Numbered from the stretch's first letter, positions 30,862 through 41,145 are shown. The stretch is 64,000 bases of DNA from Saccharina japonica (GCA_008828725.1 MEHQ01000337.1:643300-707299); one strand, 5' to 3'. The notes: generated from the letters alone by a model not told the origin. Made by a program: numbers and translations.

Positions 30862-31002
30862 CACAGTTTTTCTTGTTTTGTTTATCCCATTTATTATCTT
30901 TGCCCTTCCTTTCTCTCTCCTTCCTGGTCGTACCTCAGATCCGGGGTCATAAAGTAGGCTCTTCTCCCTTCTACCCCACTACGGTTCTTGCCTTGCATTT
31001 TA
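30862..31002 (-). mobile_element. SINE-1, 5'-truncated
   Basis: On the minus strand it keeps only TAAAATGCAAGGCAAGAACC, CCCCGGATCTGAGGTACGAC and AATAAATGGGATAAACAAAA. Head and central body are missing. Confidence 0.8.
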
Positions 31003-31039
31003 TCGTATTCATAATTAAATATGGTGTATAAACGTATAA

Positions 31040-31330
31040 ACATGGTGTTATGGTATTGCTGGAATGATGTGGAAACGCCGGTAAATACCTGGTAACACGT
31101 ATAAGAATCGTATTGGTAGTACGTGGAAGGCGTGTTATATGTATCTTAGATGGAAATCGGGGAGTTTCCAGGGTTTCCAGAGCGAGGCAGACCGAGCTCT
31201 CTGTCTTTCAGTCTTCCATCGTGGGGAAAGGAGTATAGCTGATCTTCTTCTATCTCTAAGCAAACAGCACACGTGAGTACCAACGAGTGCCTGTTTAATA
31301 GGCTGACCTGGCAAAGGGACACTCTGTGTC
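31040..31330 (-). repeat. R17 dispersed repeat
   Basis: GCTGGAATGATGTGGAAACG, AATCGTATTGGTAGTACGTG, TCTTCTATCTCTAAGCAAAC, ACACGTGAGTACCAACGAGT match 38518-38800 in the opposite orientation. Both copies translate partly as GTHVCCLLRDRRR; whether that was ever coding is unknown. Confidence 0.7.
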
Positions 31331-31383
31331 CTTGCCCCGATATTATCGCAATAGGAGGATAACTTGTTTTTTGTGTCCATCGT

Positions 31384-31422
31384 GGGTCCTGTTTATCACA
31401 TTAGCCCACCCGGTAATAAGGA
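31384..31422. repeat. Variant TA-1 right-end fragment
   Basis: GGGTCCTGTTTATCACATTA, GCCCACCCGGTAATAA. The same unusual right end terminates the TA-1-like element at 45.25 kb (GTCCTGTTTACTACATTAGC), defining a subfamily. Confidence 0.5.
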
Positions 31423-31424
31423 TA

Positions 31425-32500
31425 ACTCGTACGAAGCTGTGGACCGGAGTTCCGTGAGTAGGGTGAGGCGTTCACTGTCACAAGCTGAAGAGATTTTTAT
31501 TTTAATGGTTTAGGGAGTTAGAGCCTCCCATGAGCTGACCGGACGAGAGATTGCCGGGTTCGCAACGTTGAGTAGGCGTTGATTTATGGCTGTCTACCCC
31601 CCTAATAAGCAGAACCACAGTCGTATGCATGGGAAAAGCTAGCCGGACGAAGATCGGGAGAGATCATCGTGAACGCGCGTCTGAAGGGGCAAGGATTTCC
31701 CTTAATTCTTGCCTATAAGGTTGGGGACAGAGATCTGCCATGCGCTTTTCGGCCGCAAGGAGAAGAAGAAGAACTCGTACGTAACCGTATTACCCAGCCA
31801 ACTCACAAATAGAGGGTGTGGCCTGTTACGAGTAGGGTACCCGCCACGAACGGGGGTACCCGCCAAATTTTGGAAGCCGGACCCAACCCTACCTACCCCC
31901 GGGAATTCCCATTGTGACGGGTACCCAGATAATTTTGGACGTATTTTTTGTTTCAGTGGCACGACGCTTGGCACATGATGGGAGTAGCCAGCGTGGCAGT
32001 GTGCGGAATAGTGCCGGTTGCCGATATAGTGCCGGTATTGTTGACTGGCGTTTATTATACCGGCACTATATAGAGGGACCACTTCTGTGCGAAGAAGTAG
32101 GTTCTGAGGAACGTACTGAAGACCGGTCGGGGCGTCCGAGATCAGACAGCCAGTCAGACAACGAAATCGAGATCGTAAGATCAGACCACGCAGACAGTTT
32201 TTTTTTGTGTGGCTTTTGGAGAACCCCGGTTGAATGACACACTGCTGCCTGTAAGTAGTGTTGTACCGGACAAAAAGGTCCCTCTGTCCTGTGCAGATTG
32301 CCTCTATCTACACAAGTAATTCCCATTTGTTTGCTCATGCTGACGTGTTTTTTTCTCTCATTACAACGACACCCGGCAGGCATTGCTCCGCTATACATGT
32401 ATACCTCTTCTTGGCAGCAAACATCTTGCGCCCCTCTTGCTCGAAATTAATAACTTGCAACCCCCCCCCCCCCGCCTTCGATTGATACGTAGGATGGTGC
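31425..32500. other. No supported gene
   Basis: Contains GGGTACCCGCC repeats (31835-31880), a small inverted pair ATAGTGCCGGTATTG/TACCGGCACTATATAG (32020-32072) and a 14-base C-run (32460-32473). Frames of 126 and 109 codons on either strand have no recognisable motif. Confidence 0.4.
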
Positions 32501-32529
32501 CTATGGCTGGAACAAGCGTTACACAGTCA

Positions 32530-32695
32530 GATGTCTGTGTGTTCTTTACATCAAACCGTCCTTTCCACCCTTCCCACCAGTCGGTTTCCAGCACACCCAG
32601 TCAGTGTCCGTGCCGATTGTTCAAAATCCCGGAGAGATGCAAGCTTTGTGGTCACAAAACTACGACACAGAGGAACTATACTGCTACGCAGGAAG
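32530..32695 (+). repeat. R18 dispersed repeat
   Basis: TCTGTGTGTTCTTTACATCA, TCCAGCACACCCAGTCAGTG, TCCGTGCCGATTGTTC, GTGGTCACAAAACTACGACA. Matches 35330-35475 and 20930-21055. Confidence 0.65.
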
Positions 32696-32785
32696 CAAAT
32701 GGAATATTAGTTACAACATTATATGACCGTGTTGTTTTGTACTGTCAGATAGAGGTCGGTTACATACCCCCCTGGGTGGTATTCA

Positions 32786-32873
32786 TACCACCATGTCCCT
32801 AAATATAGGGAATGTTTGAACTAAACATTAATAGACACAATGTTCTTTTGCATAGGGACAGTCGGATCTCACC
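32786..32873. mobile_element. TA-2 MITE
   Basis: TACCACCATGTCCCTAAATA at left, CATAGGGACAG at right; the final GTGGTA is altered. Confidence 0.7.
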
Positions 32874-32890
32874 CCCCTGGGTGATGTTCA

Positions 32891-32999
32891 TACCACTCTG
32901 CCGCCAAACATAAGAGCCCTTTGGATTAAACATGAATCTACAAAAATAGCCATACCAGGTACCGGTATATACCTGGTATGATTTAAGGAGAGAGTGGTA
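32891..32999. mobile_element. TA-2 MITE carrying two scars
   Basis: TACCACTCTGCCGCCAAACA at left, AAGGAGAGAGTGGTA at right. The right arm is expanded by TACCAGGTA (32953-32961) and TACCTGGTA (32970-32978), making it 109 bp against the usual 83-88. Confidence 0.75.
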
Positions 33000-33319
33000 T
33001 GCTCTTCTTCTATTAATAGCAGCGCTTCTGGTCTCCTTGCGTCAATTGTATTCTGGTTCATTTCATAATTCGTTTTTTATTGCTGTCTTTTTGTTCTTAA
33101 TTTGTGTCGGGGATCATACAGGCTTTTGTGTCGTTGTGTTCTCGTACCCGGTACGATGGCATTTCAATTGCGTTTTATTTTTGTTTTGGTGTGTATCTGT
33201 CTCACAGTCTGTGACCACATACTTTTGTCATCTCTCTAGGATTAGGAACCAGGACAGGCACTGGGTGTACTGGTCTAGTTGGGTAGGAAAAACGGTTTAA
33301 CGTAACAACAACACACAAC

Positions 33320-33424
33320 TATTATGGGGGACCATAGTAAATAGGACCTAGGTCACACACAAAAACCTATACATATATCTGTTTTTTCTAACAATATTTG
33401 GTCCTATTTACTATGTCCCCCGTA
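33320..33424. mobile_element. TA-1 MITE
   Basis: TATTATGGGGGACCATAGTA at left and TTTACTATGTCCCCCGTA at right, with CAATATTTGGTCC internal to the right arm. Confidence 0.85.
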
Positions 33425-33439
33425 CAAGTGCTACGTATT

Positions 33440-33512
33440 GAAAAAAAAAAAAACACAGCTGTGAGATCGAGGATTTTATCGAAACTCATCTTTGCAAGCT
33501 GAGTGGATATAT
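33440..33512 (+). repeat. R14 dispersed repeat, best copy
   Basis: 12-base A-run, CACAGCTGTGAGATCGAGGA, TTTTATCGAAACTCATCTTT, GCAAGCTGAGTGGA. Useful as the family reference. Confidence 0.7.
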
Positions 33513-33700
33513 ACCTCCGGGGGTCAACAGGACGAATGCTTCAAAAGACGAGTCAACAAATAGTTTTTTTGGACCCCCGACTGCCCCCCCCCCCGGATCA
33601 GACAGCAGACACAAAAAGTTGACCCCGGGGCTGCCCTCCGGATCAAACAGCAAACCATTTTTTTGTTCACCCGGGTCAGCCAACTGGCTCTGACGGAGTT

Positions 33701-33786
33701 AACCCCTTAAGAACTGGTCCCACGTTTTTGGGGACAAACTACTTGGAATTAGTGTGGGATTTTTTTTTCAGTTCTGGACGGGTTAA
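33701..33786 (+). mobile_element. PB-1 MITE, intact, TTAA-flanked
   Basis: TTAA at 33701-33704 and 33783-33786. CCCCTTAAGAACTGGTCCCA at left; CAGTTCTGGACGGG at right; core TTGGGGACAAACTACTTGGA. Best evidence in the window for the TTAA target duplication. Confidence 0.85.
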
Positions 33787-33866
33787 TAACTGGTCCCACA
33801 TATGTGCATATGTGGGGACAAACTACTTGTAACTAGCGTGGGATGCTTTTTTAAGTTCTGATTGAT
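33783..33866 (+). mobile_element. PB-1 MITE, second in tandem
   Basis: It shares the TTAA of the preceding copy: TTAATAACTGGTCCCACATA, GGGGACAAACTACTTGTAAC, AAGTTCTGATTG. The first bases of its left end are deleted, which suggests tandem duplication rather than independent insertion. Confidence 0.65.
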
Positions 33867-34105
33867 GCGACCATGGCGGGTCCGTAACCAAAAACACGAG
33901 TTTCGGTGACGCGGCGGGGCAGCCGATGTGGGCGCGTGTGCGTGTTGTCCTCACACATGAAACCGTTTTTTCGTTTTTTCTACCTCAACTACCACATCAG
34001 TACGTGCGTACACCCAAGTGTCCGTCGTGATTTATTTATCCTAGAGAGATTCGTGCAAACTGTGTTGTTACAGACTGTGAGGTCAGAGAAATATCACAAA
34101 ATAAA

Positions 34106-34125
34106 CAACAAACAACAACAACAAC

Positions 34126-34220
<95 letters not shown>
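34106..34220. repeat. (AAC)n microsatellite, about 37 units
   Basis: Near-pure CAA repeat over about 110 bp. The poly-Thr and poly-Leu frames across it are artefacts. Confidence 0.95.
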
Positions 34221-34249
34221 ACAATAACAACTATTCATCCACACTAAAA

Positions 34250-34338
34250 GCGACTAATTTGGATGTAAATATAAGGACCGTAACGCGTATAAATACGAGT
34301 ACCCAACGGTCCTTACATTTTTGGCCAGAGCACATTTT
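34250..34338. mobile_element. TA-3/TA-2-like MITE
   Basis: TGGATGTAAATATAAGGACC at left and GGTCCTTACATTTTTGGCCA, GAGC at right form a hairpin; the loop carries TACGAGTA. Confidence 0.65.
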
Positions 34339-34872
34339 ACGGTCATAGAGCAGGCGCCATTAGGTATTTGATATTTTCGCGTTCCACTGCTTCGTTGCTT
34401 TTGACCTTTTGCAGTTACACTGCTCGCAGGCTGGGGGTACATCAGTCACACGGGACCATAGTTCCCTTCCCCCGTATCATGTCTGCGTTTATAATCGGGG
34501 TGGAGGACTCGATTTGTTTGCCTGACCGGTGTGAACCCGGCACGGAACACCCCGGCATTATAGGGGCACCAAGATAGAATCAGGGGGCGTGTACCCCCGA
34601 TTGGTGATGTTGACTTTTCCATTTTTATTTTTACCTTCACATAGCGTGTAGAGGGGAGCGGAGGGCTCCAGACTATCTGTTTTTGACTGGCTTTGATCGC
34701 TTTGCGGACCCTTCGGGTTCCACTTTTATTTCAGTATACCTTTTTTGGGTAAGTTAGCCTGTGACCACGGGAATCGACCGTGTCAAGTGTTGGATTAGTA
34801 CGGACAGATGGAGGTACTGGATAGAGAGACCGGCACGGTTTTTAATGTGAAGACAACAACAACAACTGCTAC

Positions 34873-34982
34873 TATTACGGAGGCCCATAGTAAATAGGAC
34901 CTCCGTTACACAACAAAAAAACATATATTTCCCTATTATGGCTTACACTATTTGGTCCTACTTACTATGGTCCCCCGTAACA
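34873..34982. mobile_element. TA-1 MITE
   Basis: TATTACGGAGGCCCATAGTA at left, CTTACTATGGTCCCCCGTAA at right. Confidence 0.85.
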
Positions 34983-34994
34983 CTTAAGTTAGTT

Positions 34995-35190
34995 TTGTTT
35001 TGTCATCCCATTTGTTATCTTCGCCCTCCTTATCTCTCTCCCTCTTCAGTCGTAACCCGGATCCGGGGTCACTAAGTAGGCTCTATTCTCCTCCCTCCCC
35101 ACTACGGTACGTGCCTTGCATTTTTATCACGAGAAGATTGCAGCACTTTCTTCCCTCGTCGACTCTCGTCGAATTGTGCCTACCCGTATA
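34995..35190 (-). mobile_element. SINE-1, 5'-truncated
   Basis: On the minus strand TAGGCACAATTCGACGAGAG, TCGACGAGGGAAGAAAGTGC, CCCCGGATCCGGGTTACGAC and ACAAATGGGATGACAAAACA. It breaks at GGGTAGGC, before the head. Confidence 0.85.
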
Positions 35191-35329
35191 CTACTGCTGT
35201 CGTGTATATTTATATATCGACGGCCTATGTTTGCCCTTCATCGTAATATTTTACCATCCCCGTCGAGCACCGAGCTGGCATCGTGGCCCCCTCGCATATT
35301 GTGTGGTGATACACACATGTGCGATATAC

Positions 35330-35475
35330 CGCTTCAGTGTGTGTGTTCTTCTCGTTAAACCCTCCTTTCTACCCGTCGACATCCAGCACACCCAGTGTCC
35401 GTGCCGATTCTTCATCGTAGAGAGGTACCAGTTCTATGGCCACAAAACTACGACGCAGAGATACTACGCTGCAGT
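35330..35475 (+). repeat. R18 dispersed repeat
   Basis: CAGTGTGTGTGTTCTTCTCG, CGTCGACATCCAGCACACCC, GCCGATTCTTCATCG, GGCCACAAAACTACGACGCA. Confidence 0.65.
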
Positions 35476-35639
35476 GCAGTAAGCAGAGCAGACAATGCAA
35501 TGCCACATACGACAGGCAAGACCCACCCTGCTAGCAATCCAGGTGCATGTAGTTGAATTCGATAGCTTCAGATCGTGTTCTCATATGCTATATGTTGTAT
35601 GCTGCATGAGGCCACATAACACCCGAAGTACGCACGAGC

Positions 35640-35735
35640 GATCAAAGTATCACAAGACAGCTCGCAAAGACGAGTTTCGACGAAATCCTTGAAATCCTCG
35701 ATCTCTCGCAGGTTTTTTTTTTTTTTTTTACGATC
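35640..35735 (-). repeat. R14 dispersed repeat
   Basis: On the plus strand GATCAAAGTATCACAAGACA, GCTCGCAAAGACGAGTTTCG, ACGAAATCCTTGAAATCCTC, then a T-run. Here ATCCT is duplicated locally. Confidence 0.65.
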
Positions 35736-35935
35736 TCGTAGCAGCTGTTGTTCTTATTTTTTTTTATGTTTAAATCAATAGATACACGATCCATGGAATT
35801 TTTCACACATCAGACGTCCGACCAATCACGGGTCCCCACTGAACCCTCTAGATCGCTCACAAGGCAGACACCACCCTGACCCTGTATGATCTAATACATC
35901 AGCACGGCAGTCTTCCTGGAGTGAATCATCAACTG

Positions 35936-36045
35936 TTACGGGGCGAACGTAGTAATCAGGACGAAATATGATGAGTAAATAAATCTGGAATATATAGGTT
36001 TTTGTGAACGCCATGGGTCCTGATTACTATGGTTCGCCGTAGTAC
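35936..36045. mobile_element. TA-1 variant MITE
   Basis: TTACGGGGCGAACGTAGTAA, TCAGGACGAAAT at left and GGTCCTGATTACTATGGTTC, GCCGTA at right. Both ends carry the same CGAAC/GTTCG change, so the change predates insertion and marks a subfamily. A TACTGCTGTA motif abuts it. Confidence 0.75.
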
Positions 36046-36174
36046 TGCTGTAGAGATCCCGCCGAGATCTCAAAACGGCAGGTCAGGTTTCGGCATATCT
36101 CCCGCTGAAGTTCCTGCGTCCGTTCGGTGCGTGGAAAGTTGATCTACGATTTCCCAATATTGCTTGTACCTCTA

Positions 36175-36700
36175 GTACGGTGGGCCATAGTAAATAGGAC
36201 CACAAAGTAAAATAGGACCAAATATTCAGGGCCTTCCTCGGGAAAATTCCCGAAGATTTCGGGAATCGAGTAAATTAACCATATCAAACTAACCAATACC
36301 AATGCCGAATAAACAATGTTAAAAGCACCACAAGAAAGACAAAACCACGGCGAATCAAATGACGGTGTTTTTTTTTTTTACCCAGTAGGAACCGCGCTAT
36401 GGTCCAAGGTAATTTACCACGGGAATTGGCAATTACCATGAACCATACCGCGGTTCCTACTGGGTAAAAAAAACAAATACACCGTCATTCGATTCGCCGT
36501 GGTTTTGTCTTTCTTGTGGTGCTTTTAACATTGTTTATTCGGCATTGGTTAGTTTGATATGGTTGATTTACTCGATTCCCGAAATCTTCGGGAATTTTCC
36601 CGAGCAAGGCCCTGCAAATATTAGTGGTAAATATAGGTGAATACATAGTTTTTTTTGTGTGCCGTAGGTTTATTTAATATATATGATAGACCCCCGTAAA
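36175..36700. mobile_element. TA-1 MITE interrupted by HAT-1
   Basis: The left half is TACGGTGGGCCATAGTAAAT, GGACCAAATATT. The right half is CAAATATTAGTGGTAAATAT, GTGTGCCGTAGG, AGACCCCCGTA. The AATAGGACCA stretch in the left half is duplicated (36193-36222). Confidence 0.8.
36227..36614. mobile_element. HAT-1 foldback with 8-bp target duplication
   Basis: It starts CAGGGCCTTCCTCGGGAAAA and ends TTTTCCCGAGCAAGGCCCTG. The 185-bp arms are inverted copies with few mismatches. CAAATATT lies directly outside both ends (36219-36226 and 36615-36622), a perfect 8-bp duplication of the TA-1 sequence. CAGGG ends with 8-bp duplications are characteristic of the hAT superfamily; there is no transposase inside. 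Confidence 0.9.
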
Positions 36701-36865
36701 AGTCCAGCCTAAATACCAGACCTGGTATCGTACCAGTACCTCGTAAAAACAATATGGCAGGTACCGGTAATCCCCGGGGATGTACAATCCAGGGTGCAGG
36801 GTTGTGGTACGAATGCCCACTTCAACAAATAACAGCACCAGGGCTGTGAGTAGAGGTTGACCCCT

Positions 36866-37140
36866 TTAATCTATCACCCGGGTACCCGGCGGGTATACCA
36901 CGGTCGGACGGACCTAACCGCTCAACGGGTAGGGTCCAACCTCAATACCCGCGAGTATTTGGACCCTGCGAGTAATAACGCCATGTATACCCCCGGGCCC
37001 CTTTATCTATTACCCGGGTACCCGGCGGGTATACCCGGTCGGACCCTACCCGTTCAACGGGTAGGGTCCAACCTCAATACCCGCAGGTATTTGGACCCTG
37101 CGAGTAGTAGCGCCGTGTATACCCCCGGGTACCGGCCCAT
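36866..37140 (+). repeat. 135-bp tandem repeat, two units
   Basis: Units start near 36870 and 37005: ACCCGGGTACCCGGCGGGTA, CAACGGGTAGGGTCCAACCT, TATTTGGACCCTGCGAGTA. The unit is rich in GGTACC palindromes. The in-phase period (45 codons) explains the 121-codon frame through it. Confidence 0.85.
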
Positions 37141-37689
37141 TTTAACGAACCCCAGTTCAACATTCGTTAATACTGTCTTGAAAAAAAATGATTCAAATCA
37201 ACACCACACACCACACACTTAACACTCAACACTGAAGAATACGGAGATATATTCGGTATGCAGCATCCTCGTGGAGACTTCAGAATGCCAGAGGGTACAC
37301 GGGTACCCGGGTACACCCGCCCGTTTTGCGGGACCCGGTTTATTATTTCAAAGCATATCTCTATAAAACCGGTTCAAACGTGAACACAACACGCAACGCT
37401 GACGGTTACTGCTTCCGTCAACACCAGGTGCGTGCTGCAGTCTTCAACGGGGGGGGGTTGCTGACCAGCGTCCCCGTGTTCGTACAAAGTTAGTCAACCC
37501 CCCCGAATAACACGAGCCGCCTTATTTATTTTATTTATTTTTAGCCCACCCAGACCCTTGATAAACATGCCTACCCGCTAGAAGGGTTTCGTGCACTACT
37601 AGCATGCAAGAGCAGGCGGCGTCTGCAGTATCGAATGGATTCCTTTTTTGTCTGTTTTCAGTCTGCCGGACGGGAGCCGTATCGTGTTC

Positions 37690-38150
37690 AATATTTTTGC
37701 GCATGCTTACTGGGATGGATCTGTACTGTACAAATCTTGCACAACATGTCATACAATCAGAGTAGGATAGGAGGATCTAGATTTTGTCGGTGATCTAGGT
37801 GGTCTAGATTGTCGAGGTCGTCATTTGTCCCGTCGGCTCGAATGTTTTGCGCAGCACGAATTATCTAGACGATCAATTGACAGATGATTTAGATGGTCTA
37901 GATCATGATTCGTCCCGTGGTGGAATGTTTTGCGCAGCACGAATGAACTACTGTAGATAATATAGATCTTCTAGATCATGATTTGTCCCGTTGTGAAGTG
38001 TTTTGCGCAGCACGAATGGTCTAGTAGATGATCTAGACGATTTAGACTATCTAGATGATCTAGATGTTCTACGTAGATCATGATCTGTCCCGTGGTGGAA
38101 TGTTTTTGATCAGCCCGAATAATCTAGATGATCTGGATATTCTAAATCGT
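37690..38150. repeat. R8-related GATC/TAGATC tract
   Basis: GGGATGGATCTGTACTGTAC, AAATCTTGCACAAC lead into TAGATC-rich units separated by GTCCCGTGGTGGAATGTTTT and GCGCAGCACGAAT. The unit is longer and more complex than at 3.03 kb. Confidence 0.7.
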
Positions 38151-38160
38151 GGTTTGGCGC

Positions 38161-38304
38161 AGCACGAGCCGGACGGGCGCCATGGAATGCCAACCCTTGC
38201 CGGAGTACAGGGCCTTGACTTGACCAACGGGAAGCACGAGCCGGACGGGCGCCATGGAATGCCAACCCTTGCCGGAGTACAGGGCCTTGACTTGACCAAC
38301 GGGC
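38161..38304 (+). repeat. Perfect 72-bp tandem duplication
   Basis: Two exact copies of AGCACGAGCCGGACGGGCGC...TTGACTTGACCAACGGG. The period is 24 codons, so plus- and minus-strand frames stay open across it. No function recognised. Confidence 0.9.
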
Positions 38305-38342
38305 TCAATTATTTTTGCACAAACGAGGCCGTTTTTTTTCTT

Positions 38343-38482
38343 TCTTGTTTTTCCATTCATTTATTTTCTTCGCCCTTCTTCTCTTTGTATCCTATGGACC
38401 ACATGGCAGGTTCTTCTCCCCCCTCCCCACTACGGTTCGTGCCGTGCGTTTAACCCCCTTCTCCCCTGATCGACTCGCAGCG
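38343..38482 (-). mobile_element. SINE-1 fragment, degenerate
   Basis: On the plus strand CCATTCATTTATTTTCTTCG, CCCCCTCCCCACTACGGTTC, GTGCCGTGCGTTT. The CCGGATCTGAG block is deleted. Its poly-T start coincides with the right edge of the 1.9-kb duplication. Confidence 0.65.
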
Positions 38483-38517
38483 GCCTGTTTTGTCATGGTA
38501 TTCATGATATTGTAGTG

Positions 38518-38800
38518 AGGTTAGGTATAAGAGGGACAGGGTATCCCTAGCCAGGTCAGCCTATGGAACGGGTACTCGTTGGTACTCACGTGTGTTGTTT
38601 GCTTAGAGATAGAAGAAGAGCGGCTTTATTCCCTTTGCGTGATGAAAGACTGAGACAAAAGGGGAAGGGCATCTGGGAACCCCCCTGGTTCCCATCTGAG
38701 ATACGCCTTCCAAGTAATACCAATACGATCCAACTACCTGATACCAGGTGTTTACCAAGCGATTCCACATCATTCCAGCAGTACCGTAACAATGAGGAAT
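38518..38800 (+). repeat. R17 dispersed repeat
   Basis: GTTGGTACTCACGTGTGTTG, TTTGCTTAGAGATAGAAGAA, TTCCAAGTAATACCAATACG, CCACATCATTCCAGCAGTAC. Opposite orientation to 31.04-31.33 kb. A shorter related piece (GTAGAAGAGAAGCAGCTTTA) is at 63.24 kb. Confidence 0.7.
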
Positions 38801-39031
38801 CGTATGGATTGACCGGTATATATAGGCCGCTGTAAACATTCATGCTCGTGTATTTGTTCACGAGATATGACTGGCGGCGGAGCATCGCTCCTCGTATTAT
38901 AGCAGAGCCATGCAAAGAGCACAAGCACACGCAGGGATAGGGTAGCAGGTTGTGCTCCTATATGGTCGCCATATAACCAAAGAGTTTGAATCAAAACACG
39001 CGCAGTGATTGCTGCATAAGAACGAGTAGGA

Positions 39032-39320
39032 CGGGGGGCCATAGTATATAGGACCAAATGTTGTTTGGTAAAAACCAGGGCCTTCCTCGGGAAAATTCCC
39101 GAAGATTTCGGGAATCGAGTGCCAATTCCCGTGGTAAATTACCATGGACCATACCGCGGTTCCTACTGGGTAAAAAAAACAAATACACCGTCATTCGATT
39201 CGCCGTGGTTTTGTCTTTCTTGTGGTGCTTTTAACATTGTTTATTCGGCATTGGTTAGTTTGATATGGTTGATTTACTCGATTCCCGAAATCTTCGGGAA
39301 TTTTCCCGAGCAAGGCCCTG
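39032..39320. mobile_element. Chimeric HAT-1 in TA-1 remnant
   Basis: The left 39032-39075 is a TA-1 left half (ACGGGGGGCCATAGTATATA, TTGTTTGGTAAAAAC). HAT-1 starts at 39076 (CAGGGCCTTCC) but its left arm is cut after TCGGGAATCGAG (39119) and resumes with GCCAATTCCCGTGG. The right end (39320) is followed by CAAATATT, but the left is preceded by GTAAAAAC, so the two ends do not share a target duplication. It is a recombinant of two insertions. Confidence 0.8.
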
Positions 39321-41048
39321 CAAATATTAGTGGTAAATATAGGTGAATACATAGTTTTTTTTGTGTGCCGTAGGTTTATTTAATATATATGATAGACCCC
39401 CGTAAAAGTCCAGCCTAAATACCAGACCTGGTATCGTACCAGTACCTCGTAAAAACAATATGGCAGGTACCGGTAATCCCCGGGGATGTACAATCCAGGG
39501 TGCAGGGTTGTGGTACGAATGCCCACTTCAACAAATAACAGCACCAGGGCTGTGAGTAGAGGTTGACCCCTTTAATCTATCACCCGGGTACCCGGCGGGT
39601 ATACCACGGTCGGACGGACCTAACCGCTCAACGGGTAGGGTCCAACCTCAATACCCGCGAGTATTTGGACCCTGCGAGTAATAACGCCATGTATACCCCC
39701 GGGCCCCTTTATCTATTACCCGGGTACCCGGCGGGTATACCCGGTCGGACCCTACCCGTTCAACGGGTAGGGTCCAACCTCAATACCCGCAGGTATTTGG
39801 ACCCTGCGAGTAGTAGCGCCGTGTATACCCCCGGGTACCGGCCCATTTTAACGAACCCCAGTTCAACATTCGTTAATACTGTCTTGAAAAAAAATGATTC
39901 AAATCAACACCACACACCACACACTTAACACTCAACACTGAAGAATACGGAGATATATTCGGTATGCAGCATCCTCGTGGAGACTTCAGAATGCCAGAGG
40001 GTACACGGGTACCCGGGTACACCCGCCCGTTTTGCGGGACCCGGTTTATTATTTCAAAGCATATCTCTATAAAACCGGTTCAAACGTGAACACAACACGC
40101 AACGCTGACGGTTACTGCTTCCGTCAACACCAGGTGCGTGCTGCAGTCTTCAACGGGGGGGGGTTGCTGACCAGCGTCCCCGTGTTCGTACAAAGTTAGT
40201 CAACCCCCCCGAATAACACGAGCCGCCTTATTTATTTTATTTATTTTTAGCCCACCCAGACCCTTGATAAACATGCCTACCCGCTAGAAGGGTTTCGTGC
40301 ACTACTAGCATGCAAGAGCAGGCGGCGTCTGCAGTATCGAATGGATTCCTTTTTTGTCTGTTTTCAGTCTGCCGGACGGGAGCCGTATCGTGTTCAATAT
40401 TTTTGCGCATGCTTACTGGGATGGATCTGTACTGTACAAATCTTGCACAACATGTCATACAATCAGAGTAGGATAGGAGGATCTAGATTTTGTCGGTGAT
40501 CTAGGTGGTCTAGATTGTCGAGGTCGTCATTTGTCCCGTCGGCTCGAATGTTTTGCGCAGCACGAATTATCTAGACGATCAATTGACAGATGATTTAGAT
40601 GGTCTAGATCATGATTCGTCCCGTGGTGGAATGTTTTGCGCAGCACGAATGAACTACTGTAGATAATATAGATCTTCTAGATCATGATTTGTCCCGTTGT
40701 GAAGTGTTTTGCGCAGCACGAATGGTCTAGTAGATGATCTAGACGATTTAGACTATCTAGATGATCTAGATGTTCTACGTAGATCATGATCTGTCCCGTG
40801 GTGGAATGTTTTTGATCAGCCCGAATAATCTAGATGATCTGGATATTCTAAATCGTGGTTTGGCGCAGCACGAGCCGGACGGGCGCCATGGAATGCCAAC
40901 CCTTGCCGGAGTACAGGGCCTTGACTTGACCAACGGGAAGCACGAGCCGGACGGGCGCCATGGAATGCCAACCCTTGCCGGAGTACAGGGCCTTGACTTG
41001 ACCAACGGGCTCAATTATTTTTGCACAAACGAGGCCGTTTTTTTTCTT
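39137..41048 (+). repeat. 1.9-kb direct duplication, copy 2
   Basis: It contains the same 135-bp tandem (near 39572-39846), GATC tract (40396-40856) and 72-bp tandem (40867-41010) as copy 1. After GTTTTTTTTCTT it diverges into TCATTTTGGCAGAAAAATG and the ATCGAAA palindrome cluster. Confidence 0.9.
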
Positions 41049-41145
41049 CATTTTGGCAGAAAAATGTCTACGTACTCATTCCGGGGTGGCTTATGTACAA
41101 GTTTCCGTTATTTTGTTCGTATTTCTATCTTTGCTTGTCTTACTG

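Larger units (their letters stand above)
36431..38342 (+). repeat. 1.9-kb direct duplication, copy 1
   Basis: The block is repeated at 39137-41048 at a constant offset of 2706 bp. I saw one mismatch at the far left (36441 against 39147) and none in the parts compared by eye. It begins inside HAT-1 and ends at GAGGCCGTTTTTTTTC, where copy 1 continues into a SINE-1 fragment and copy 2 does not. Confidence 0.9.

Noticed and set aside
31530-31575. Possible tRNA-like GCCGGGTTCGCAAC
   Set aside because: Isolated B-box-like word without supporting stems.
33906-34247. Poly-Thr open frame and its poly-Leu shadow
   Set aside because: Produced by the (AAC)n microsatellite.
35640-35735. Hammerhead-ribozyme-like core in R14 (GATGAGTTTCGACGAAATCC)
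   Set aside because: The invariant CU before GAUGA is absent (AA instead), stem II would be about 3 bp, and the GAAA is not conserved between copies.
36857-37222. 121-codon frame (and its copy at 39563-39928)
   Set aside because: Open because a 135-bp in-phase tandem repeat lies inside it; the start is outside any coding-like sequence and there is no homology.
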